DNA of 41,884 bases, taken from positions 1-41,884 of the forward strand of contig CALFRR010000010.1 in NCBI GenBank assembly GCA_937919435.1, written 5' to 3'. Below are positions 32,432-40,754 of the stretch, piece by piece (positions within the stretch are counted from its first letter, which is position 1; every line of letters begins with the position of its first letter). This DNA comes from an uncultured Alphaproteobacteria bacterium. Its GTDB lineage: Bacteria > Pseudomonadota > Alphaproteobacteria > Rhizobiales > Ancalomicrobiaceae. The translations under genes were made by a program, and so were the position numbers. The notes under the pieces were generated by a model. It had not been told where the DNA came from and did not search any database. It saw only the letters and a list, made by a program, of their open reading frames with translations.

Positions 32432-33261
32432 AGACCGTCCGTCTGCCCTGCGGCGAAGAGATCCCCGCCCTCGGACAGGGTACCTGGATGATGGCCGAGA
32501 CCAAGGGCCGCCGCGCCGACGAGATCGCCTCGATCCGCCGTGGCCTCGACCTCGGCCTGACCCTGGTCGACACCGCCGAGATGTACGGCGAAGGCGCCTC
32601 CGAGCGTCTCATCGGCGAGGCGATCGCCGGGCGTCGCGACGAGGTCTTCCTGGTCACCAAGGTCTATCCGCACAACGCCGGCCGCCAGCGGGCGATCGCC
32701 GCCTGCGAGCGTTCGCTCGCTCGGCTCGGTACCGACCGGATCGACCTCTATCTGCTCCACTGGCGCGGCAGCGTGCCCTTCGCCGAGACCGTCGAGGCCT
32801 TCGAGACCCTGAAGCGCGACGGCAAGATCCGCCACTGGGGCGTGTCGAACCTCGATCCCGCCGACATGGCGGAACTGGTCACCACCCCCGGCGGCGACGC
32901 CGTCCAGGTGAATCAGGTCCTCTACAACCTGTCGCGGCGCGGCATCGAATGGGATCTGCTGCCCTGGTCGAAGGCCCGCGGGCTGCCGGTCATGGCCTAT
33001 TCGCCGATCGAACAGGCCCGCCTGCTCGCCGATCGCGATCTCGTCCGCCTCGCCCACGACCACGGCTGCACCGCGGCGCAGCTGGCGCTCGCCTGGGTGC
33101 TCGACCGCGACGGGGTGATCGCCATTCCGAAGACCTCGCATCCGGCCCGGCTCGAAGAGAATGCCGGGGCGCTCGAGGTGAAGATCACGCCGGAGATCCG
33201 GGCCGCTCTCGACGCGCTGTTCCCGCCGCCGCGCGGCTCGACCCCGCTCGAGATGCTCTGA
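32428..33261 (+). CDS. Aldo/keto reductase
   Basis: 277 residues. The catalytic tetrad of aldo/keto reductases is present: Asp and Tyr in VDTAEMYGEG, Lys in LVTKVYP and His in YLLHWRGS. The C-terminal AIPKTSHPARLEENAGA fits the cofactor-binding region for NADPH. It overlaps the glycerate kinase stop by 4 bases (ATGA), so it belongs to the same transcript. The substrate is not visible; possibilities are a uronic acid, tartronate semialdehyde, or another aldehyde formed in the cluster. No promoter or operator is seen between it and the kinase. Confidence 0.9.
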   Translation: MKTVRLPCGEEIPALGQGTWMMAETKGRRADEIASIRRGLDLGLTLVDTAEMYGEGASERLIGEAIAGRRDEVFLVTKVYPHNAGRQRAIAACERSLARLGTDRIDLYLLHWRGSVPFAETVEAFETLKRDGKIRHWGVSNLDPADMAELVTTPGGDAVQVNQVLYNLSRRGIEWDLLPWSKARGLPVMAYSPIEQARLLADRDLVRLAHDHGCTAAQLALAWVLDRDGVIAIPKTSHPARLEENAGALEVKITPEIRAALDALFPPPRGSTPLEML

Positions 33262-33286
33262 GCGCACGACGGCGGACACCGGGGAT

Positions 33287-33315
33287 CTTGAATCGCCTCG
33301 GACTTTCTCCGATAT
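33287..33315 (+). promoter_or_regulatory. Candidate RpoH (heat-shock) promoter for htpG
   Basis: CTTG (33287-33290), an 18-base spacer, then CCGATAT (33309-33315). The alphaproteobacterial sigma-32 consensus is CTTG-N17/18-CYTATNT; one core base differs. The start site would be near 33323, about 60 bases before the htpG ATG. Confidence 0.55.
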
Positions 33316-33326
33316 GACGATCGACC

Positions 33327-33357
33327 GGTGGTGGCGGCGGCCCGCGCCGCCACCACC
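33327..33357 (+). promoter_or_regulatory. Strong stem-loop in the htpG leader
   Basis: GGTGGTGGCGGC (33327-33338) pairs perfectly with GCCGCCACCACC (33346-33357) around a 7-base loop, followed by CGATTTTCG and 26 bases before the htpG ATG. It lies just after the expected heat-shock start site. It could end read-through from the gar genes, or shape the htpG leader; it does not cover the ribosome binding site. Confidence 0.5.
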
Positions 33358-33383
33358 CGATTTTCGTGCCGACGAGAACAGAC

Positions 33384-35270
33384 ATGACCGATACCATCGA
33401 CCGCCCGACGGAAACCCATGCCTTTCAGGCCGAAGTCTCGCGCCTTCTCCATCTCATGGTGCACTCGGTCTATTCCAACCGCGACATCTTCCTGCGCGAG
33501 TTGATCTCCAACGCCGCCGACGCCTGCGAGAAACTGCGCTACCTGTCGCTGGAGAACCCGGCGCTGCTCGGCGAGGGCGGCGAGCTCGCGATCACCCTGA
33601 CCGCCGACAAGGACGCCAAGACCCTGACCGTCGCCGACGACGGCATCGGCATGAGCCGCGACGAGCTGGTCGAGAACCTCGGCACCATCGCCAAGTCGGG
33701 AACCAGGGCCTTCCTCGAGGCGGTCGGCGAGGCCGGCGGCAAGTCGTCCAATCTGATCGGCCAGTTCGGCGTCGGCTTCTACTCGGCCTTCATGGTGGCG
33801 AGCCGGGTGGTGGTCACCTCCCGCCGCGCCGGTGCGGCCGAAGCCTGGACCTGGATCTCCGACGGCATCGCCGGCTACGAGGTCCGTCCCGCCGAGGAGG
33901 GCGAGGCCCCGGCCCGCGGCACCGTCGTCCGGCTCGAGCTCAACGACGAGAGCCTGACCTATGCCGACCGCGCCACCGTCGAGCGGATCGTCGAGACCTA
34001 TTCGGCGCACGTGCCGGTGCCGGTGCGCTTCGTCGAAGCCGGCGAGGAGGCGAAGTCGCTCTCCGACGGCTCGGCACTGTGGGCGAAGCCGAAGTCCGAG
34101 GTCACCAAGGAGGCCTACAAGGAGTTCTACGGCAACGTCTCCGGCCAGTGGGACGAGCCGGCGCTGACCCTCCACTACAAGGCCGAGGGTCGCCACGAAT
34201 ATTCGGTGCTGATGTTCGTGCCGTCGATGAAGCCGTTCGACCTGTTCGATCCGGAGCGCAAGGGCCACGTCAAGCTCTACGTCCGCCGCGTCTTCATCGC
34301 CGACGACGTCGATCTGCTGCCGCACTGGCTGCGCTTCGCCCGCGGCGTGGTCGACAGCGAGGATCTGCCGCTCAACCTGTCGCGCGAGATGCTGCAGCAC
34401 AATCCGGTGCTGGAGGCGATCCGCAAGAACGTCACCTCGCGCCTGCTCTCCGAACTCGCCAAGACCGCCGAGCACGACGCCGAGACCTTCTCGAAGATCT
34501 GGGGCGCCTTCGGTGCGGTGATCAAGGAAGGCCTCTACGAGGACGCCGACCGGCGCGACGCGATCTTCGAGATCGCCCGCTTCCGCACCACCACCTCCGG
34601 CGACGCTCCGCGGTCGCTGAAGGACTATGTGGCCGGTCTGAAGCCCAACCAGACCAAGATCTACTACCTGCTCGCCGACGACCTCGCCCGGGCCGAGGCG
34701 AGCCCGCATCTCGAGGGCTTCGCCGCGCGCGGCATCGAGGTGCTGCTGCTCACCGATCCGGTCGACACCTTCTGGGTCCGCACCGCGCTCGGCTTCGACG
34801 GCAAGCCCTTCGCCTCGGTGACGCAGGGCTCGTCCGATCTCGACCAGATCCCGCTCCTCGATGCGGAGAAGGCGGCCGAGACCACCGACGCCGCGGCGGT
34901 CGCCGGGCTGATCGAGAAGCTGAAGACGGTGCTCGGCGAGAAGGTCTCGGAAGTGCGGGTCTCCGCCCGCCTCGCCGACAGCCCGGCCTGTCTGGTGGCG
35001 CCCGACTTCGGTCCGGACAAGCAGTTCGAGAAGATCATGGCCCGCCACCAGGGCACCGCCGCCTTCGGCAAGCCGATCCTGGAGATCAACCCGCGCCACG
35101 AACTGGTCGCCGCGATCTCCGCCCGACTGGCCGGCGGCGGCGAGATCGTCGACGATGCTGCGGTGCTGCTGCTCGGTCAGGCGCGGATCGCCGACGGCGA
35201 GGCGCCCGAGGATCCCGCCGACTTCGGCCGCCGCCTCGCCCGGGTGCTGGCGACGGCGCTGAAGGCCTGA
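33384..35270 (+). CDS. htpG: Chaperone HtpG (Hsp90)
   Basis: 628 residues, full length. The N-terminal ATPase domain of the GHKL family shows SNRDIFLRELISNAADACEK, the ATP-lid DDGIGMSRDELV and GQFGVGFYSAFMVA. The middle domain has LPLNLSREMLQHN with the conserved Arg and Gln, and the C-terminal dimerisation domain ends in ATALKA without the eukaryotic MEEVD. It assists folding of client proteins under stress. The start ATG 33384 has GAGAAC upstream; ATG 33366 would add six residues. A heat-shock promoter candidate precedes it. Confidence 0.97.
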   Translation: MTDTIDRPTETHAFQAEVSRLLHLMVHSVYSNRDIFLRELISNAADACEKLRYLSLENPALLGEGGELAITLTADKDAKTLTVADDGIGMSRDELVENLGTIAKSGTRAFLEAVGEAGGKSSNLIGQFGVGFYSAFMVASRVVVTSRRAGAAEAWTWISDGIAGYEVRPAEEGEAPARGTVVRLELNDESLTYADRATVERIVETYSAHVPVPVRFVEAGEEAKSLSDGSALWAKPKSEVTKEAYKEFYGNVSGQWDEPALTLHYKAEGRHEYSVLMFVPSMKPFDLFDPERKGHVKLYVRRVFIADDVDLLPHWLRFARGVVDSEDLPLNLSREMLQHNPVLEAIRKNVTSRLLSELAKTAEHDAETFSKIWGAFGAVIKEGLYEDADRRDAIFEIARFRTTTSGDAPRSLKDYVAGLKPNQTKIYYLLADDLARAEASPHLEGFAARGIEVLLLTDPVDTFWVRTALGFDGKPFASVTQGSSDLDQIPLLDAEKAAETTDAAAVAGLIEKLKTVLGEKVSEVRVSARLADSPACLVAPDFGPDKQFEKIMARHQGTAAFGKPILEINPRHELVAAISARLAGGGEIVDDAAVLLLGQARIADGEAPEDPADFGRRLARVLATALKA

Positions 35271-35292
35271 TCCGTCCGACGAACGAACCACG

Positions 35293-35321
35293 GGCATCGC
35301 GGGGCCTGCCCCCGCGATGCC
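35293..35321. terminator. Hairpin after htpG
   Basis: GGCATCGCGGGG (35293-35304) pairs with CCCCGCGATGCC (35310-35321) around a 5-base loop, 22 bases after the htpG stop. A 12-bp perfect GC-rich stem without a T-run. Confidence 0.6.
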
Positions 35322-35425
35322 GTCTCCGGCGGTCGCCCGCCGTCCGTGCCGCCCCGCCGCCGCGCCCTTCCTCCGCGGCTTCCTCCCCCGGTCCGGCGCC
35401 GTTCGGCGCCCGCGAGGTCCGGAGC

Positions 35426-36229
35426 ATGAGCGACGCCGAGGCCGCGGCTCCGCGGCGCCGATCCCGACTTCTCCCCGTCCTGGCGCTGCTCGTCGTCGGC
35501 GGCGTCCTGACGGCGGCGGTGATCGGCTACAGGCTGTTCGTGTCGCACGACGGCCGGCTCGGACTGTGGCGGGTGGTCCACGAGTTCTGCGTCCCGGCCG
35601 AGCGGCTGGCGGGCGTGCCCTTCCCCTGTCTCGACGTCCGCCCCGACGGCGGCCGGGCCCTGGTTCGGGCGCCGTTCGGCGGTCACGAGTTTCTGGTGGT
35701 GCCGACCGCCCGGGTGACCGGGCTCGAGGATCCCGTCGCCCGCACGCCCGAGATGCCGGATCTCTGGTCGGTCGCCTGGGCCGAACGTGGCCGCATCGCC
35801 GCGGCGGTCGGCCGGCCGATCCCCGACGACCGGATGGCCTTCGCGATCAACTCCCGCTCGGCCCGCTCGCAGGACCAGTACCACATCCACGTCGATTGCC
35901 TGGACGCCGACGTCCGCGCCCGCCTGCGCACCGCGGGGCTCGGCCTCGCCGGCGAGTGGCGCGAGGCCCGCCCGATCGGCGACGACGGCCCGCGCTATCG
36001 GATCCGCCGGATCGCCCTCTCCGACCTCGCCCGCGAACGGCCGGAGGCGCTGATCTTCCGTGAACTGGCGCCGCGCCGGGAGCAGGTGCCCTTCCTCTCC
36101 TTCGCGCTGATCGGCACCGGCGAAGGCGGCGCCGACCCGAGCTTCCTCCTCGCGGCGACCTACGGCGTCGGCCCCTGGGACGGCGGACACGCCGAGGAAC
36201 TGATGGACCACTCCTGCGGCAGAGGGTGA
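35426..36229 (+). CDS. cdh: CDP-diacylglycerol diphosphatase
   Basis: 267 residues. An N-terminal basic stretch and a membrane segment (LLPVLALLVVGGVLTAAVIGY) anchor it in the inner membrane. The catalytic HIT-like motif appears as DQYHIHVDC, preceded by AINSRSARSQ, both hallmarks of Cdh. The enzyme splits CDP-diacylglycerol to CMP and phosphatidate. It ends with TYGVGPWDGGHAEELMDHSC. CCGGAGC sits just before ATG 35426. It follows htpG by 155 bases and converges on aapM; the palindromic element at 36246-36371 lies between. Confidence 0.93.
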   Translation: MSDAEAAAPRRRSRLLPVLALLVVGGVLTAAVIGYRLFVSHDGRLGLWRVVHEFCVPAERLAGVPFPCLDVRPDGGRALVRAPFGGHEFLVVPTARVTGLEDPVARTPEMPDLWSVAWAERGRIAAAVGRPIPDDRMAFAINSRSARSQDQYHIHVDCLDADVRARLRTAGLGLAGEWREARPIGDDGPRYRIRRIALSDLARERPEALIFRELAPRREQVPFLSFALIGTGEGGADPSFLLAATYGVGPWDGGHAEELMDHSCGRG

Positions 36230-36245
36230 GACGATCGGCCCCTCA

Positions 36246-36371
36246 TACCGAGTTCACGACGTTTCGACCCCTTCGAAACGTCGTGAACGAAGGCGAGCCC
36301 GAACGGGCGTCGGCCGGTCGGGCCGTACCGCTCATGAGATTCGGACGAGTCCGAACTTCATGAACCCGGTA
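36246..36371. repeat. 126-bp nested palindromic element
   Basis: The ends ATACCGAGTTCACGA (36246-36260) and TTCATGAACCCGGTAT (36356-36371) are inverted repeats with two mismatches. Inside is a perfect 16-bp hairpin, GTTCACGACGTTTCGA (36252-36267) with TCGAAACGTCGTGAAC (36273-36288), loop CCCCT. Near the right end TTCGGA-CGAG-TCCGAA makes a second hairpin (36344-36359). It fills the gap between two convergent genes and abuts the aapM stop. It may act as a two-way terminator or be a small repeat-type element. Confidence 0.7.
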
Positions 36372-37457
36372 TCAGGTCCGCCGCGTCGCCCGGGCGTTGC
36401 CGGCGAGGTGGCGGAAGCGCTCGGACACCGCGAGGCAGGTGACCAGATAGAAGATCCCGACGACGATGTTGGCCTCGAGCGAATAGGCCTGCCATTCGAC
36501 GTCGGCGGTGGCCAGCCGCGAGGTCGCCATCAGGTCGTAGAGGCCGACGATGGCGACCAGCGAGGTGTCCTTGAAGCCGCCGATGATCGAGTTGGTCAGC
36601 GCCGGCAGGGCGGTCCGGAGCGCCTGCGGCAGCACCACCAGCCGCAGCGTCCGCCACGGCGACAGCCCGATGGCGCGAGCCGCTTCGATCTGACCGTGGT
36701 CGAAGTCGTCGAGGCCGGAGCGCACGTCCTCGGCGAAATAGGCGGCGTGGAACACCGTCAGCACGACGAAGATCGAGATCATCGACGAGATCTGCACCCC
36801 CGGCGGCAGCAGCAGCGGCAGGATGAACACGCCGGCGAACAGCACCGCGACCATCGGAATGCCGCGCACCGTCTCGATCCAGGTGATCGCCACCGCTCGG
36901 ATCACCGGCGCCTCGGCCTTGCGGGCGATCGCCAGCGCGATCCCGATCGGCAGCGCCAGCGCCATGGTGAAGACCGACAGGAACAGCACCAGCGGCATGC
37001 CGTTCCAGCGGGTGGCGTCGACCCGCGAGAGGCCGAGGAACCCGCCCGACAGGAGCGCCAGATTGACCAGGCAGCCGGCCAGGAACAGTCCGGCGAGCGA
37101 GCCGAAACCGCCGCGCCAGAACAGTGCCACGGCGACCGTGACCACGGTCACCAGCGAGGCGATCTGCGCCCGCCAGCGCTCGTCGAACGGATAGGTGCCG
37201 GTCAGGATGACGTCGCCCTTGACCCTCAGGAACGCCCAACAGGCGCCGTGCGCCGCCTTGCAACTGGCGACGTCGCCGGAGAAGCCGACCGCGTCGACGG
37301 CCAGCCAGCGCACGGTGATCGGCACCGCCCAGGCGAGGAAGGCGAGAGTGGCGAGCGTCAGCGCGGTGTTGATCGGCCCGTCGAACAGATTGGCCTTCGC
37401 CCATTCGCGGGCGACGACGTGGCGGGGCCGGCGCGGGGCGGTCGAGGACGGGATCAT
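36372..37457 (-). CDS. aapM: General L-amino acid ABC transporter permease AapM
   Basis: 361 residues of the HisM/AapM family, an inner-membrane permease of a polar amino-acid uptake system. Several helices precede the conserved permease domain. The EAA loop reads EAARAIGLSPWRTLRLVVLP and contacts the ATPase. A large extra N-terminal part with a Cys-containing periplasmic loop (DVASCKAAHGACWAF) is typical of AapM/YhdY. ATG 37457 overlaps the aapQ stop by 4 bases. No aapP ATPase gene follows; the next DNA is the palindromic element. Confidence 0.93.
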   Translation of the reverse strand: MIPSSTAPRRPRHVVAREWAKANLFDGPINTALTLATLAFLAWAVPITVRWLAVDAVGFSGDVASCKAAHGACWAFLRVKGDVILTGTYPFDERWRAQIASLVTVVTVAVALFWRGGFGSLAGLFLAGCLVNLALLSGGFLGLSRVDATRWNGMPLVLFLSVFTMALALPIGIALAIARKAEAPVIRAVAITWIETVRGIPMVAVLFAGVFILPLLLPPGVQISSMISIFVVLTVFHAAYFAEDVRSGLDDFDHGQIEAARAIGLSPWRTLRLVVLPQALRTALPALTNSIIGGFKDTSLVAIVGLYDLMATSRLATADVEWQAYSLEANIVVGIFYLVTCLAVSERFRHLAGNARATRRT

Positions 37458-38671
37458 CGGGCATGCCCCACGGGTCGGGTGACCGCGGCGAACCAGTTCA
37501 GCGCCGCCGCGGTGGTGAGGTTGATCGCCAGGAACACCGCCATCACCACGATCATCAGCTCGACCGGCCGGAAGGTCTGGTTGACCGCGGTGTTCATCAC
37601 CCCGACCAGATCGGAGTAGCCGACGGCGAGGGCGATCGAGGTGTTCTTGATCAGGTTCAGATACTGGTTGCCGAGCGGCGGCACGATCACCCGCACCGCC
37701 TGAGGCAGCACGATCAGCCGCAGGATCCGGCCCGGCCGAAGGCCGAGCGCCGCCGCTGCCTCGTGCTGGCCGCGGCCGACCGAGACGATGCCGCCGCGCA
37801 CGATCTCGGCGATCTGGCTGGCGTGGTAGATCGACAGCGACAGCCACAGCGCGGTGAACTGCACCGTCAGATGGGCGCCGCCGACGATGTTGAAGCCGCC
37901 GAGCTTCGGCTGCGACCACTCGATCACCACCAGCCCGAAGATCTGCGCCAGCCAGACCACGCCGACCAGCGCCGCGGCGGCGGGCAGCGCCACCGGACGG
38001 CGGACCCCGGTCGCGTCCTGATGGCGGCGCACCGCCCGGCTCCAGGCGATCGTTCCGGCGAGCCAGAAGAAGAACAGGCCGATCAGCAGCTCTCCGCCGC
38101 GGGCGAGATCCGGCCACGGCAGATAGAGCCCGCGGTTGGCCAGCAGCGCGCCCCCCGGCAGCACCCAGGCCTGCCGCACCAGTGGCAGCCCGCGCACCAT
38201 CGCGAGATAGATCGCGAGCACGATCAGCAGCTTCGGCAAGTTGCGCAGCAGTTCGATGTAGGTCCGCGCCAGCATCCGGACCAGCCAGTTGCGGCTGGTC
38301 GAAGCGACGCCGATCGCCAGCCCGACGACCGTGGCGAGCAACAGCGTGGTGGCGGCGAGCAGCAGGGTGTTGATCAGACCGACCAGCAGCACCCGGGCGT
38401 AGCTGTCCTTCGGCGTGTAGGCGATCAACTGCTCGGAGACGTCGAACCCCGCCTCGCGCGACAGGAAGGTGAAGTCGACGGCGATGCCGGAGGCCGCGAG
38501 GTTGCGCGTGACGTTGAGGTGGGCGAAATAGCCGAAGGCGAAGAGCGCCACCGCGAAGGCGATCTGCCAGACGATCCGCTTCAGTTTGCGGCGGGTGAAC
38601 TTCGGCTTCGGCGGACGTCGATCCGTCGCTGGGGCATCGGTCGTCGGACGGAGAGTCGTGGTCGCGGCCAT
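37454..38671 (-). CDS. aapQ: General L-amino acid ABC transporter permease AapQ
   Basis: 405 residues from ATG 38671. AapQ/YhdX-type permease with about eight hydrophobic segments and a long periplasmic insertion. The C-terminal EAA loop is EAAAALGLRPGRILRLIVLP, followed by PPLGNQYLNLIKNTSIALAV. It pairs with AapM to form the channel for AapJ-delivered amino acids. The upstream frame is open to 38770 but that part is Arg/Pro-rich. The phosphatase gene at 38764 is divergent; the 92 bases between carry both promoters. Confidence 0.93.
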   Translation of the reverse strand: MAATTTLRPTTDAPATDRRPPKPKFTRRKLKRIVWQIAFAVALFAFGYFAHLNVTRNLAASGIAVDFTFLSREAGFDVSEQLIAYTPKDSYARVLLVGLINTLLLAATTLLLATVVGLAIGVASTSRNWLVRMLARTYIELLRNLPKLLIVLAIYLAMVRGLPLVRQAWVLPGGALLANRGLYLPWPDLARGGELLIGLFFFWLAGTIAWSRAVRRHQDATGVRRPVALPAAAALVGVVWLAQIFGLVVIEWSQPKLGGFNIVGGAHLTVQFTALWLSLSIYHASQIAEIVRGGIVSVGRGQHEAAAALGLRPGRILRLIVLPQAVRVIVPPLGNQYLNLIKNTSIALAVGYSDLVGVMNTAVNQTFRPVELMIVVMAVFLAINLTTAAALNWFAAVTRPVGHAR

Positions 38672-38763
38672 GAAGGATCCGGGGTCGGCGGTGGGGCGGG
38701 GCGGAGCGGAGCCTCTTCGGCCCGGCCGTCGCGTCGGGCGAGAGCATAAGGGCGGACGGGAAA

Positions 38764-39285
38764 ATGGCAAACGACCTCGCTGCGACTCTGCTGCCGATCC
38801 CCGGGATATCCGGCCGGCTCCACCTGTCTCCCTGTCCGGGGCGGCGTGGCGGCGCCGACGAGGTCGCGCGCGACCTCGCCGCCATCGCCGGGCGCGGCGC
38901 CTCCCGGCTGGTCACCCTGGTCGAGGCCGACGAGTTGCCGATCCCGCTCGCCGACTGGCGTGCCGCGGTCGCCGCCGCCGGCCTCGCCTTCCACCATCTG
39001 CCGATCACCGACTACGGCGTGCCCGACGCCGGCTTCGAGGCGGCCTGGGCCGAGATCGATCTGCCGGCCCGGTTGCGCGCGGGGGAGACCGTCGCGGTCC
39101 ACTGCCGTGCCGGGATCGGCCGCACCGGCACCGTCGCCGCCCGCCTGCTGGTCGAGACGGCGGGGTTCGAACCCGCCGCGGCGATCGCCCTGGTGCGTTC
39201 CGCCCACGTCGCCACGGCGGTCGAGACCGCCGCCCAGGCGGCCCATCTCGCCGAGGTCCACCGCCGGCTCGGCGGCTCGTCGTGA
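38764..39285 (+). CDS. Dual-specificity/tyrosine phosphatase-like protein
   Basis: 173 residues with the phosphatase P-loop HCRAGIGRTG (HCxxGxxRT form) and a general-acid Asp probably in LPITDYGVPDAG. This resembles KAP-type cyclin-dependent-kinase-inhibitor-3-like phosphatases. It lies between aapQ and aapJ and is read with aapJ, but aapJ has its own promoter-like hexamers. The protein is cytoplasmic. It differs from the phosphatase at 10859 in length and P-loop context. Confidence 0.88.
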   Translation: MANDLAATLLPIPGISGRLHLSPCPGRRGGADEVARDLAAIAGRGASRLVTLVEADELPIPLADWRAAVAAAGLAFHHLPITDYGVPDAGFEAAWAEIDLPARLRAGETVAVHCRAGIGRTGTVAARLLVETAGFEPAAAIALVRSAHVATAVETAAQAAHLAEVHRRLGGSS

Positions 39286-39333
39286 CACCGCCGCGGAATT
39301 CCGGCGGTTGCGGGCCGGCGGCGTGATCTCGGA

Positions 39334-39362
39334 CTTGTGAGCGGGCGAACGACCTGCTTACT
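39334..39362 (+). promoter_or_regulatory. Putative promoter for aapJ
   Basis: CTTGTG (39334-39339) and CTTACT (39357-39362) are 17 bases apart, resembling alphaproteobacterial housekeeping promoters (CTTGAC-N17-CTATAT). It is 54 bases before the aapJ ATG. Confidence 0.4.
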
Positions 39363-39415
39363 GTGCGGCCGTTCAATCCGGACGGCGCCGACGCCGTCCC
39401 TCTCGGAGATGCCCG

Positions 39416-40456
39416 ATGTCGATCAGAACCCTCGTCTCGGCGGCCTTCGCCGTGGCCGTCCTCGCTCCCGCCGTCGCCGAAGCCGGTCCGGTCCTCGACC
39501 AGATCAAGAAGGACGGCAAGATCATCTGCATCGTCAATCCGAAGTCGCCGGGCTTCTCGGTGCCCGATGCGCAGGGCGTGTTCCAGGGGTTCAACGTCGA
39601 CTTCTGCCGGATGGCGGCGGCGGCGATCTTCGGTGACGCCACCAAGGTCGACATCCGCGGCGTCGGCTTCTCCGACAGCCTGAAGACGCTGGTCGCCGGC
39701 GGTGGCCACATGGCCTCGCGCTCGATCACCGCGACCGGCACCCGCGACGCCGATCCGGGCCTCGCCTTCGTCACCACGACCTTCTTCGACGGTCAGGGCT
39801 TCATGGTGCCGAAGGCCTCCGGCATCAAGTCGGCGACCGAACTGAACGGCGCCACGGTCTGCGCCGAGGAGGGCTCGACCACCCTCCTGAACCTCGCCGA
39901 CTGGTTCGGCGACCACAAGCTCAAGTACAAGATCGAGAACTTCACCGACATGACGGCCCGCCTGCAGGCCTTCTATTCGGGCAAGTGCGACGTCATGTCG
40001 AACGACTTCACCGCGCTCGCCGCCAACCGGCAGCTCGCCGAGAAGCCCGACGCCTACGACCTGCTGCCGGAGATGATCTCCTCCGAGCCGCTGGCGATCG
40101 TCTCGCGCCCCGACACCGAGCTGCAGAAGACCCTGTTCTGGAGCTTCCAGGTGATGCTCACCGCCGAACAGTACGGCGTCGATCAGAAGAACATCGGCGA
40201 AGTGATGGGCAAGCTCTCCGCCCAACCGGCGGCCGTGCAGCGCCTGTTCGGCGACAAGGGCGCCGCCGCCGACATGGCCGAGAAGCTGGGCATCAATCCG
40301 AAGTGGGCGGTCGAGATCATCCGTCAGGTCGGCAACTACGGCGACGTCTTCGAGCGTCACCTCGGCCTCAAGACCCCGCTCGGCATCGACCGCGCCAAGA
40401 CCCCGAACCGTCTCGCCAAGGACGGCGGCCTGCTGATCACCTATCCGATCCGCTGA
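39416..40456 (+). CDS. aapJ: General L-amino acid-binding protein AapJ
   Basis: 346 residues. A signal peptide (TLVSAAFAVAVLAPAVAEA) leads to a periplasmic solute-binding protein of the family 3 type. The AapJ/YhdW features are IVNPKSPGFSVPDAQGVFQG, the substrate-contact DFCRMAAAAIFG, CAEEGSTTLLNLADWFG, and a conserved C-terminal QVGNYGDVFERHLG. It binds a wide range of amino acids and delivers them to AapQM. It is transcribed opposite to aapQM and separated from them by the phosphatase gene. A strong terminator follows at 40480. Confidence 0.95.
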   Translation: MSIRTLVSAAFAVAVLAPAVAEAGPVLDQIKKDGKIICIVNPKSPGFSVPDAQGVFQGFNVDFCRMAAAAIFGDATKVDIRGVGFSDSLKTLVAGGGHMASRSITATGTRDADPGLAFVTTTFFDGQGFMVPKASGIKSATELNGATVCAEEGSTTLLNLADWFGDHKLKYKIENFTDMTARLQAFYSGKCDVMSNDFTALAANRQLAEKPDAYDLLPEMISSEPLAIVSRPDTELQKTLFWSFQVMLTAEQYGVDQKNIGEVMGKLSAQPAAVQRLFGDKGAAADMAEKLGINPKWAVEIIRQVGNYGDVFERHLGLKTPLGIDRAKTPNRLAKDGGLLITYPIR

Positions 40457-40479
40457 TCCGAGCGACGGCGACACGAAAG

Positions 40480-40515
40480 AGCCCGCGGTCGGCGACGACC
40501 GCGGGCTTTCTCGTC
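40480..40515 (+). terminator. Rho-independent terminator after aapJ
   Basis: AGCCCGCGGTCG (40480-40491) pairs perfectly with CGACCGCGGGCT (40496-40507) around a GCGA tetraloop, followed by TTCTCGTCTC. It lies 23 bases after the aapJ stop. Confidence 0.85.
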
Positions 40516-40678
40516 TCGGGGATCGATCGAAGCGCTCGGAACTCGTCCCCGATCGATCCTCACACTCTCCCGTCGTCCCCGGCCGGAGTGCGGTGGATGG
40601 GAAGGAAATTCAATTATTTCAATGGGTTGTCGTGCTCGCCGGGTCCTCTTGCCGGCGCTGGCGCGCCGCCGGAGACGA

Positions 40679-40720
40679 CGGGAGAGCGAGTGGCGACGTG
40701 GTCGGCCGATCGCTCTCCCG
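40679..40720 (-). terminator. Inverted repeat, possible iaaA terminator
   Basis: CGGGAGAGCGA (40679-40689) and TCGCTCTCCCG (40710-40720) are perfect 11-base arms with a 20-base loop, 34 bases beyond the iaaA stop on the minus strand. No T-run follows. Confidence 0.45.
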
Positions 40721-40754
40721 AAGTGTGCAGAGGATTTGGCGGCAGTCGATCTCG

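Larger units (their letters stand above)
40457..40754. other. Convergent intergenic region aapJ/iaaA
   Basis: 298 bases between convergent stops. It holds the aapJ terminator, an AT-rich patch (40605-40625) with imperfect GAAAT/ATTTC symmetry, and an inverted repeat at 40679-40720. No gene is recognised. Confidence 0.6.

Noticed and set aside
33314..36229. A long frame overlapping htpG and ending with the cdh sequence
   Set aside because: Only its last part (from 35426) matches a protein family; the upstream part is the +1 shadow of htpG. It is not a fusion gene.
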